From Burkholderia contaminans (GTDB lineage Bacteria > Pseudomonadota > Gammaproteobacteria > Burkholderiales > Burkholderiaceae), in the NCBI RefSeq assembly GCF_029633825.1, contig NZ_CP090640.1:2728001-2792000 (forward strand): a stretch of 64,000 nucleotides of DNA. The letters run 5' to 3'. Below, piece by piece: positions 34,931 to 41,769 of the stretch (within the stretch, counting starts at the first letter, position 1; each line of letters begins with the position of its first letter). The notes below the pieces were generated by a model that was not told the origin of the DNA, ran no database searches, and saw only the letters and a program-made list of their open reading frames with translations. A program made the position numbers and the translations under genes.

Positions 34931-35440
34931 ACGTACAAAGGTGTCGATCTGACCGGTGCAACCTATGCCACGGACATCCGGCTCTCCGACCCGGATGGCA
35001 ATGAGCGCACGCTGGCGGACTTCCGAGGCAAGGCCATCCTGGTCTTCTTCGGCTTCACTCAGTGCCCAGATGTCTGCCCGACGGCCCTGGCGCGGGCGGC
35101 CGAGGTCAAGCGGCTTCTCGGCCCCGACGGCGAGCGCTTCCAGACACTGTTCGTCACGGTCGATCCCGAGCGCGACACGCCCGAGGTGCTCAAAGCCTAC
35201 ACGGCTGCATTCGACCCCAGCTTTATCGGTCTGTACGGCGACCTGGAACGCACCGCACAGATCGCCAAGGACTTCAAGGTCTACTACAAGAAAATGCCGA
35301 CGGGATCGTCCTACACCATGGACCACACATCGCTCAGCTACGTCTACGACCCGCTAGGAAAGCTGCGCTTGGCCCTGCGCCATGAGCAACCCGCCCAAGA
35401 CTATGCGGACGACATCCGCAAGCTCTTGAACCCTGCCTGA
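34931..35440 (+). pseudogene. SCO1/SenC copper chaperone, 5' end removed by the transposon
   Basis: The remaining frame begins right after the transposon end with YKGVDLTGATYATDIRLSD and runs to a stop at 35440, about 169 residues. Copper-binding residues of the family are intact: CPDVC in FFGFTQCPDVCPTAL and the histidine in YTMDHTSLSYV. Missing are the signal/anchor segment and the first residues of the thioredoxin-like domain, so export and function are unlikely. In its intact form it would assist copper delivery to cytochrome oxidase. A PCu(A)C chaperone gene follows 26 bp downstream. Confidence 0.88.
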
Positions 35441-35466
35441 CCCTCTATCCCCTCAAGGAGAACACC

Positions 35467-35946
35467 ATGAAACTCGTCATCCGCACAGCCATCGTCGCCG
35501 CCTCGCTGCTCGCGGCCACCGCCCAGGCGCAAGTCACCGTCAAAGATGCCTGGGTGCGCGCCACCGTACCGCAACAGAAAGCCACCGGCGCCTTCATGCA
35601 GTTGAAGGCAACCAAGAATAGCAAGCTGGTCTCGGCCAGCTCGCCGCTTACGCCCGCCGTCGAGGTCCACGAGATGGCCATGCAGGACAACGTGATGAAG
35701 ATGCGCCAGGTGCCGGCCGTCGAGCTGCCCGCAGGCAAGACCGTGGAACTCAAGCCCGGCGGCTACCACGTGATGCTGATGGACCTGAAGCAGCAGGTGA
35801 AGGAAGGCGACACGGTGCCTCTGACCCTCGTCATCGAGGGCCCGGACGGCAAGCGCGAATCGGTCGAAGTGAAGGCTCCCGTGCGTGCGCTCAACGCCAG
35901 CGCCCAGCCGGCTGGCCACGATGCCCAGGGCGGCCACAAGCACTGA
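35467..35946 (+). CDS. Periplasmic copper chaperone PCu(A)C
   Basis: Exported protein of 159 aa, PCu(A)C family, which donates Cu(I) to the oxidase CuA site with SCO. Signal peptide MKLVIRTAIVAASLLAAT with cleavage after AQA. The copper site is visible as VEVHEMAMQDNVMKM and GGYHVMLMDL (H, M, H, M ligands). The tail is histidine-rich (AGHDAQGGHKH), an additional metal site seen in part of the family. The ATG follows AAGGAG at 8 nt. The gene itself is intact, but its upstream partner sco has lost its promoter and 5' end to the transposon, so expression may depend on transposon sequences. Confidence 0.92.
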   Translation: MKLVIRTAIVAASLLAATAQAQVTVKDAWVRATVPQQKATGAFMQLKATKNSKLVSASSPLTPAVEVHEMAMQDNVMKMRQVPAVELPAGKTVELKPGGYHVMLMDLKQQVKEGDTVPLTLVIEGPDGKRESVEVKAPVRALNASAQPAGHDAQGGHKH

Positions 35947-36062
35947 AGCACTTGGCGGGTGGGTGAATGGCGCACCTGTAGCACACCCCACCGCTTGCAG
36001 CCCTCGAAATTCGAAGCCGCGATGCCAACTCCCGCAACCTAGGTCACGCATAGCCAAAAAGC

Positions 36063-36338
36063 TCACGGCGTACGGCAACCGGAGATGGTTACTCCACCAG
36101 CGTTTTGCAATGCGTGTTTACTAGCGCTGTTTCTCTGAAACCCACGGTCTCCTTGCATGAAGGCCTCTAGCATGTGCGGGATCAGCGTCGTGGCATCGAC
36201 CGCTTCGCCGTACACCTGCGCGTGCAGCGCGGCGTAACGGTCGAGGTCGGCTTTCAGGCTGACCGGGCACGCAAAGGCCAGCTTGACGCTCTCGACCTTG
36301 GGCAGCGGCCCAAGCCGCAACTTCCTGGTGGTGTTCAT
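36063..36338 (-). CDS. DUF2274 protein with altered C-terminus
   Basis: Small protein always found after trbI in Tn4371-type transfer modules. The first 70 residues are normal (RLGPLPKVESVKLAFACPVS, LDRYAALHAQVYGEAVDATT, LIPHMLEAFMQGDRGF). The last 20 (NSASKHALQNAGGVTISGCR) are not family-like, so the module's end appears to be cut near 36130 and joined to other DNA. Overlaps trbI by 4 bp. Function unknown; it resembles small ribbon-helix-helix-type or coiled proteins. Confidence 0.8.
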   Translation of the reverse strand: MNTTRKLRLGPLPKVESVKLAFACPVSLKADLDRYAALHAQVYGEAVDATTLIPHMLEAFMQGDRGFQRNSASKHALQNAGGVTISGCRTP

Positions 36339-37603
36339 TTCGCAATTCCACGGTTGAAGAACATAGGCTGGTACGGCCGCAGCACAAAATCGCGGTTGAC
36401 GATGATCCGCACCGGCAGGCCCGGCCGCTCGGTCAGCGTCGGCTGGATGTTCATGTTGCGCCGGGTCATCTCTTGGCCGACCTGGTTGATGCTGTCCTGC
36501 GCGCTATCGCGCCCAGCGATCACGATGCGGTTGCCATCCTGCCGGTTTTCCGGTGCGGCCAACTCGGCACCCACGCCCAGCAGGGTCGTCAGCGCCGCAC
36601 CCGCGAAGACGCGATCCCAATGCCAATCGACGCCATCCTCCAGGCCGGAATAGCCGGCAGGGTCAGTGCCCGCCAGGTTGTCTAGCTTCAGCGAGGACGT
36701 GTCCGGCAGGATGACGCGGTTCCACACCACCTGTACGCGGCTCTGCCCGTAGCTCACCTGGCTGTTGTACTTGCCCAGGATGCGCGATCCCTGTGGGATC
36801 AGCAGGAACTTGCCAGTGGCCGTGTCATAGACCGGCTCCGTCACCGTGGCTATCACGTCGCCCGGCAGATCGGACTTGATGCCCGTCACCAGCGCGCCCG
36901 CGATCACCGTTCCCGCCATGACCTGATACGGCGAGGCCGGCATCTGGAGATTGCCGGAATTGCGGGTTTCCGTAGAACCGCCTTTCAGGAAAGCCTCTTT
37001 CTGGTCTTGCCGGTTCTGCACGGCTGTCGGGTCGGATGGCTGGGCCGCCGTCGAGGCCGGGCCAGCGGCCAGCGGGTCGAAGCCCGCCAAGGCGCTGCCG
37101 GGCGCAGCCGCAGCGGCTTGCGCCGTGACCGGCGCGGTGGCCTTGCCTTGGTTGCCCGAGCGGAAAAACACCGACGAGTTCGCCGCCGCATCGGCCTCCT
37201 TGCGCCACGCATCCGCCGGATCATGTCCCGGCGGTGCGTAGGCCGGCGTCACCGGCTGCTGCGACTTCACGATGGCTGGGCCGAGATCACCCGGCAGCGG
37301 CGGCCCCAGCTCGGGCACCTTCGGCGGCAGCTTCGAGTAGTCGGCCGGCAGACCATCCAGCCCCTCGGACTTCGAGACGCGATCGACGTTGTAAAGCTCG
37401 GTCTGCTCGCCCGTGCCGCGCCGGTGCGGCTGCAATGACCAGATCGTGGCCCCGAGCACGGCGACCGACAGGACGCCGACGAGGATGGCCAGCGTGCGCC
37501 GGTTCAGGCGCGTGACCGGGCGCGGCTGGGCGCGCAGCGCCACCGCCTCGGGCGCGACCTTGCCCGCCTGCGCCGCAAGATCAGGGGAATCGTCCTGGCT
37601 CAT
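36335..37603 (-). CDS. trbI: Conjugal transfer protein TrbI (VirB10-like)
   Basis: 422-aa inner-to-outer membrane spanning scaffold of the type IV secretion channel. A cytoplasmic head, one transmembrane helix at about 35-57 (LAILVGVLSVAVLGATIWSL) and a proline-rich stalk (YSKLPPKVPELGPPLPGDLG) precede the conserved C-terminal barrel: MAGTVIAGALVTGIKSDLPG, LIPQGSRILGKYNSQVSYGQ and NRVILPDTSSLKLDNLAGTD. It joins the energy-providing inner-membrane complex to the TrbG/TrbH outer core. Gene order trbF-trbG-trbI is standard. It is 2 bp after trbG. Confidence 0.95.
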   Translation of the reverse strand: MSQDDSPDLAAQAGKVAPEAVALRAQPRPVTRLNRRTLAILVGVLSVAVLGATIWSLQPHRRGTGEQTELYNVDRVSKSEGLDGLPADYSKLPPKVPELGPPLPGDLGPAIVKSQQPVTPAYAPPGHDPADAWRKEADAAANSSVFFRSGNQGKATAPVTAQAAAAAPGSALAGFDPLAAGPASTAAQPSDPTAVQNRQDQKEAFLKGGSTETRNSGNLQMPASPYQVMAGTVIAGALVTGIKSDLPGDVIATVTEPVYDTATGKFLLIPQGSRILGKYNSQVSYGQSRVQVVWNRVILPDTSSLKLDNLAGTDPAGYSGLEDGVDWHWDRVFAGAALTTLLGVGAELAAPENRQDGNRIVIAGRDSAQDSINQVGQEMTRRNMNIQPTLTERPGLPVRIIVNRDFVLRPYQPMFFNRGIAK

Positions 37604-37605
37604 GG

Positions 37606-38607
37606 TCAGTTCCTCCGTGTGCCGTCCGTGCGCTCAATCCGCACCACGTCGCCTTTGTCCCCGCCCAGGCGCAGTTCGGCCGCGCCGAACAGGCGATCAA
37701 CGATGTAGTACGGCGCACGGAATCGGTAGTTCACCAGTTGCCCGTCGCCTTGCGCGCCGATCACGAACAGCGGCGGCAGCTCGCCCTGGGCGATGCCGGG
37801 CGGGAACTGGATGTAGACCTTCTCGCCGTCATCGAAAGCACGCAGCGGCTTCCACGGCGGATTGCTGCCGCTGATGGCATAGCGGAAACGGATCTTCTCC
37901 AGCGACAGGCCGCTATCGACCGGGGCGGCGGCGCTGGCCGCCTGCGCCTGGCGCTGCAAGGCCAGCATCTTGTCCTTCGGGTACTCCCAGGACACCGACG
38001 CCATCCACGTCTTTTCGGTCGAAGTCAGCTCCAGCAGATACGTCCGGCGGCTGGTGGTGATGACCAGATTGGTCTTCAAGCCCGAGCGGATCGGCTTGAC
38101 CATCACGTTGACGCGCAGAGCCTCACCGCTGCCGCTCGACGTGTCCCCGACGATCCAGCGCACCGTGTCGCCGGCCGCGACCGTCACCAGTTCCTCGCCG
38201 GGCTGCAGCGAAACCACCGTCACGCGGCCCACGGCCGCATAGAGCTGGTAAAGCGCGCCATCGGTAAAGGGCCAGACCTGGATCGCGTTGACGTAGCCTT
38301 CGCGCGTGGGCGCGACACGGGCCTCGGCATTGGCGCGCGAGACGCGCACTTTCTCATCCGCGGGTTCCGGCGCGGGCTTGGCCTCCTCGGTCTCTGGCAG
38401 TGGTTTCAACTGCGACGGCAGCGCGAGCGGCTGCGGCACCGTGACCACCTCCACCGGTTTTGGTGGCTCCGGCAGCGGCTGGGCCTGCACCGGCTCATCG
38501 AGCGAAATGGTCGGTGGCGGCTTGCCCTGAGTAGCGCAGCCAGAGAACAGCACGGTCGAAGCCAGAAGCATCACCGGCAAGGCGGATTTACGGAAAAGAT
38601 CATTCAT
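37606..38607 (-). CDS. trbG: Conjugal transfer protein TrbG (VirB9-like)
   Basis: 333-aa outer-membrane-complex protein. Signal peptide with lipobox (LLASTVLFSGC), then a proline/glutamate-rich linker. The conserved domain contains VNAIQVWPFTDGALYQLYAA, LQPGEELVTVAAGDTVRW, TSRRTYLLELTSTEKTWMA and VYIQFPPGIAQGELPPLFV. The C-terminal part that binds the VirB7/TrbH-type protein is present (VNYRFRAPYYIVDRLFGAAE). Overlaps trbF by 4 bp. Confidence 0.95.
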   Translation of the reverse strand: MNDLFRKSALPVMLLASTVLFSGCATQGKPPPTISLDEPVQAQPLPEPPKPVEVVTVPQPLALPSQLKPLPETEEAKPAPEPADEKVRVSRANAEARVAPTREGYVNAIQVWPFTDGALYQLYAAVGRVTVVSLQPGEELVTVAAGDTVRWIVGDTSSGSGEALRVNVMVKPIRSGLKTNLVITTSRRTYLLELTSTEKTWMASVSWEYPKDKMLALQRQAQAASAAAPVDSGLSLEKIRFRYAISGSNPPWKPLRAFDDGEKVYIQFPPGIAQGELPPLFVIGAQGDGQLVNYRFRAPYYIVDRLFGAAELRLGGDKGDVVRIERTDGTRRN

Positions 38608-39308
38608 GGTTTTGCTCCTTCGTTAGCTTCCAGTTCGCGGCTCCACGACAGCCCGTTGACGTAGATGCCCAGGGGGTTCTTGCGCAGACGCTGCTCGGTG
38701 CGCGGGGTTTGCAGCACCGTGGAAATCACCGCGTTCCAGCGTTCGGTGCGATCCAGCGCGCCATTGACGAAGCGCGTTTCCGTCCAGCGCACGTTGAAAG
38801 ACGTGTCGCTGGCGCGGGTCACGCTGGTGATCTGCACCGTCACCGACTCCTTGCCGATGCGCGCGAACGGGTCATTCGTGCGGGCGTACTCGTTGAGCAC
38901 GACCGCGCCTTTGTCGGTCGTGTAGTCGTAGGCATCGAGCCAGTTCTGCCGCACCACGATGGGGTCGATGGACAGCGAGCGCACCAGGCCGATGAAGCGG
39001 CCCAGGTGGTAGGCGATCTGCGCATCGCTGGGCTTGTAGGGCGTGGCGGCCTCGCCGACAGCGCGCACCTGGCCCGCGTTGTCCACCTCAATGACGTAGG
39101 GCGTGACGATGGACTGCGCCGAGCGCCAGACTAGGCCGCCCGCCATCAGCACGGCCAGCGTGAGGCAGCCAAAGGCCATGAAACGCCAGTTTCTGGCCTG
39201 CACGCGGGCCGAGCCGATGCGCTCGTCCCAAACCTGGGCGGCGGATTGATACGGAGTAGCAGGCTGTGGCGTATCGGCGTAGCGCACCTGCGGTCGTTTG
39301 AATCGCAT
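38604..39308 (-). CDS. trbF: Conjugal transfer protein TrbF (VirB8-like)
   Basis: 234-aa bitopic inner-membrane protein of the transfer channel. Head QVWDERIGSARVQARNWRF, one helix (FGCLTLAVLMAGGLVW), then the periplasmic NTF2-like fold with YVIEVDNAGQVRAVGEA, FIGLVRSLSIDPIVVRQNW and RWTETRFVNGALDRTERW. It assembles with TrbL and TrbI. It is 18 bp after trbL. Confidence 0.95.
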   Translation of the reverse strand: MRFKRPQVRYADTPQPATPYQSAAQVWDERIGSARVQARNWRFMAFGCLTLAVLMAGGLVWRSAQSIVTPYVIEVDNAGQVRAVGEAATPYKPSDAQIAYHLGRFIGLVRSLSIDPIVVRQNWLDAYDYTTDKGAVVLNEYARTNDPFARIGKESVTVQITSVTRASDTSFNVRWTETRFVNGALDRTERWNAVISTVLQTPRTEQRLRKNPLGIYVNGLSWSRELEANEGAKP

Positions 39309-39326
39309 GGGAGTTCTCCTTGAAGA

Positions 39327-40679
39327 TCAGGAATCGGAATCGCGCAGGCTCGGGCCTTGGCTGGAGCTGCCGCCATCGCCGCCGCGCAGCGTGTGGGCGG
39401 CGGTCGTCGCGGCATGGGTGAGCTGCTGCCTGCGATGCAGGCGCTTGGCCCAGGCGGGTTGCGCGGTGGATGGGGTTGGCTCGTTTGCAGCCTGTGCGGC
39501 ACCGCCCCCTGACGCCGATCCGGCGTCATCGGGCCGGAAGGCGGCGGCGACACGCTCCTTCATCGAGCGCGCGCCCTCAGCCACCTTCTGCCCGGTCGCC
39601 TGCGCGCCGGTCTTGGCGACATTGCCGACACCAGCGGCAGCGCCCTTGAGGCCGCCGCCGGCGGATGCAGAACCCGCCTGAAACGCCGACCGCGCGCTGC
39701 TGGCGGCCCCAGTGGCGGCACGCGCTCCGCTACCGGCCAGCTTGGCGGCTGCGGGCGCCATGCGCGCCCCGGCGGCGACTGCGCCGCCGACGCCCGTAGC
39801 CGCAGCGCCCACGGCAACAGCAGCGCCGGCCGCGCCCAGCGCCGCACCGGCCATCGCACCTGCGCCGAGCTGCGGGCCGCCGGACACCAGCCCGGTTGCA
39901 ATGCCCGGCCCGAAGATGCCCAAGGCCAGCAGCGTCAGCGAGGCCAGCATCACGACCACGGAGTGGTCGATGGATGGTTCGGCGGGCTGTACCTGAAACT
40001 CGGCGAACAGGCCCGAGCCGATGCCCACGATCACCGCCAGCACCAGCACCTTGATGCCGGACGACACCACGTTGCCCAGCACCTTCTCGGCGAGAAATGC
40101 GGTCTTGTTCCAGAGCGCGAACGGCACCAGCACGAAGCCGGCAAGCGTGGTCAGCTTGAACTCGATCAGCGTGATGAAAAGCTGGATCGCCAGCACGAAG
40201 AAGCACAGCAGGACGATCAGCCAAGCGAGGAACATCACGACGATGGGCGTGATGTTCACGAAGACTTCGGGGAAGCCCGCCATGTCGCCGATCTGTTTCA
40301 GGATCGGCGCACCGGCGTCGATGCCGACCTTCGCCAGCCGGCCCGGTTGCAGGAAGTTCTCCATGCTCAGGGTCGAGCCGCTGGCCGTCAGGCCCAGCCC
40401 GGCGAAGGAGCGGAACACGATGCCAGCCAACCAGTTGAAGTTGCCGATGATGTAGGCGAAGGCGCCGACGTACAGCACCTTGCGGATCAGCTTGGCGATC
40501 ACGTCCTCGCCCTGGCCGGTGGCATGGCTCATCGCCCAGAACAGCCCGGCGAGCGTCATGTCGATGACGATCAGCGTGGCGGTCAGAAACGCCACTTCGC
40601 CGTGCAACAGGCCAAAGCCCGAGTCGATGTAGCGCGAGAAGGTGTCGAGGAAGCGGTCGATGACCGTCACGTCGTTCAT
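39327..40679 (-). CDS. trbL: Conjugal transfer protein TrbL (VirB6-like)
   Basis: 450-aa polytopic inner-membrane protein. Six or more helices occupy residues 20-260 (for example EVAFLTATLIVIDMTLAGLF and VMFLAWLIVLLCFFVLAIQL). The remaining third is an alanine/glycine-rich cytoplasmic tail (ALGAAGAAVAVGAAATGVGG and so on) typical of P-type TrbL proteins. It forms the membrane passage for the DNA-protein complex. Start overlaps the trbK-like stop by 4 bp. Confidence 0.93.
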   Translation of the reverse strand: MNDVTVIDRFLDTFSRYIDSGFGLLHGEVAFLTATLIVIDMTLAGLFWAMSHATGQGEDVIAKLIRKVLYVGAFAYIIGNFNWLAGIVFRSFAGLGLTASGSTLSMENFLQPGRLAKVGIDAGAPILKQIGDMAGFPEVFVNITPIVVMFLAWLIVLLCFFVLAIQLFITLIEFKLTTLAGFVLVPFALWNKTAFLAEKVLGNVVSSGIKVLVLAVIVGIGSGLFAEFQVQPAEPSIDHSVVVMLASLTLLALGIFGPGIATGLVSGGPQLGAGAMAGAALGAAGAAVAVGAAATGVGGAVAAGARMAPAAAKLAGSGARAATGAASSARSAFQAGSASAGGGLKGAAAGVGNVAKTGAQATGQKVAEGARSMKERVAAAFRPDDAGSASGGGAAQAANEPTPSTAQPAWAKRLHRRQQLTHAATTAAHTLRGGDGGSSSQGPSLRDSDS

Positions 40680-41002
40680 GGCGAGTCCTCCTGCCCAGGC
40701 AGAGCGATTGCCGCGCTGCCATCGGCGGGTTCATCGAAGCTGGGCGGGATCGGCGGCAGGTCGGCCAGCGTCTGGTACTCATTCGGCCCGGCCTGGCCGG
40801 AGAGAAAGCGCCGCAGGTCGGCCTGTGCCACCTGCGCGCAAAACGCGCCGTCGTGCGCGCCCGCGCGGCACTGCGCGCGCAGCGCGTGCAACCGGGCCGG
40901 GTCGGCGGCGAGCGCATTCACCGACACTTGCTGCGGCCGGTCACAGCCGGCCAGCACCAGCGCATGAATGGCGAAAGCAAACACGACGGGCGTGCGTTGC
41001 AT
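40676..41002 (-). CDS. trbK: TrbK/EexN-like entry-exclusion lipoprotein
   Basis: 108-aa small lipoprotein with signal and lipobox LVLAGC at residues 15-20. The mature part has the pattern V-x-x-L-x-x-P-x-R-L ... C ... C ... RRFL (VNALAADPARLHALRAQC, FCAQVAQADLRRFLSG), which matches entry-exclusion lipoproteins of conjugative elements that bar re-entry of the same element. It lies between trbJ and trbL, the usual trbK place. It shares its pattern with the second lipoprotein at 48647-48877. The start at 41002 is preceded by GGAGGCTGCC. Confidence 0.82.
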   Translation of the reverse strand: MQRTPVVFAFAIHALVLAGCDRPQQVSVNALAADPARLHALRAQCRAGAHDGAFCAQVAQADLRRFLSGQAGPNEYQTLADLPPIPPSFDEPADGSAAIALPGQEDSP

Positions 41003-41013
41003 GGCAGCCTCCG

Positions 41014-41769
41014 TCAGCGGTTGTAGAAATTGACGGGCTGCGGCGTGTACGGCGTGCCTTCGCCCAGGAAGCGGCGCGTCACTTCGCGCCCGCGCTCCGT
41101 GGCCGCCGCCTGCCGCGCCAGTTCCAGCGAGGCCGCGCGGTCTTGCGTGATCTGGAGCCGCTGCGTCTGGATCGACTGCTTGGCCTGCAAGGCCAGCAAC
41201 TGGTTCATGGCCTGCATCGCTTGCAGCGCGCCCTCGGCCGACTGGCTCTTGCCCACGAGGTCGGCCAGCACGCTTTCGTCGTCGCTCAGGTTCTGCGACG
41301 CCTGGGCCTGCATCTGCATGGTCGTTTGCAGGCCGTTGAGCGTGTTCTTCCAACGCTCCTGCGCATCGAGGTACATCTGATTGCCGCTCACCGTGGCGGC
41401 GTACTTCTCGGGATACAGGCGCACGAATTCGCGGTCGATGCTTGTCACTTCGTAGGCCAAGCCCTTGGCCTGCGCGATCAGTCGCTGGGTGGTCGCCAGG
41501 TTCGCGCGCAACTGGCCGACCACGCTGGACGGCAGGCTGGCCAGGTTGCGCGCCTGGTTAATGAGCATCTGCGCTTCGTGCTGGAGTTGCTGGATCTGGT
41601 TATTGATCTGCTCCAGCGTGCGAACGGCGGTGAGCGTGTTCTGCACCAGATTGGTCGGGTCGAGCACGATGTCGCCGACGCCGAACAAGGCGTGGGCGGG
41701 TTGCGCGATGCCGAATGCGAGCACGCAGGCGGCGGTCAACGCGGCGAGCTTGGGGGTATGCAATTTCAT
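41014..41769 (-). CDS. trbJ: Conjugal transfer protein TrbJ (VirB5-like)
   Basis: 251-aa periplasmic, partly pilus-tip protein. Signal peptide (LAALTAACVLAFGIAQPAHA), then helical family blocks: FGVGDIVLDPTNLVQNTLTA, LEQINNQIQQLQHEAQMLIN, LYPEKYAATVSGNQMYLDAQ. It overlaps trbE by 4 bp. Ends YTPQPVNFYNR, typical for the Tn4371-type branch. Confidence 0.93.
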   Translation of the reverse strand: MKLHTPKLAALTAACVLAFGIAQPAHALFGVGDIVLDPTNLVQNTLTAVRTLEQINNQIQQLQHEAQMLINQARNLASLPSSVVGQLRANLATTQRLIAQAKGLAYEVTSIDREFVRLYPEKYAATVSGNQMYLDAQERWKNTLNGLQTTMQMQAQASQNLSDDESVLADLVGKSQSAEGALQAMQAMNQLLALQAKQSIQTQRLQITQDRAASLELARQAAATERGREVTRRFLGEGTPYTPQPVNFYNR

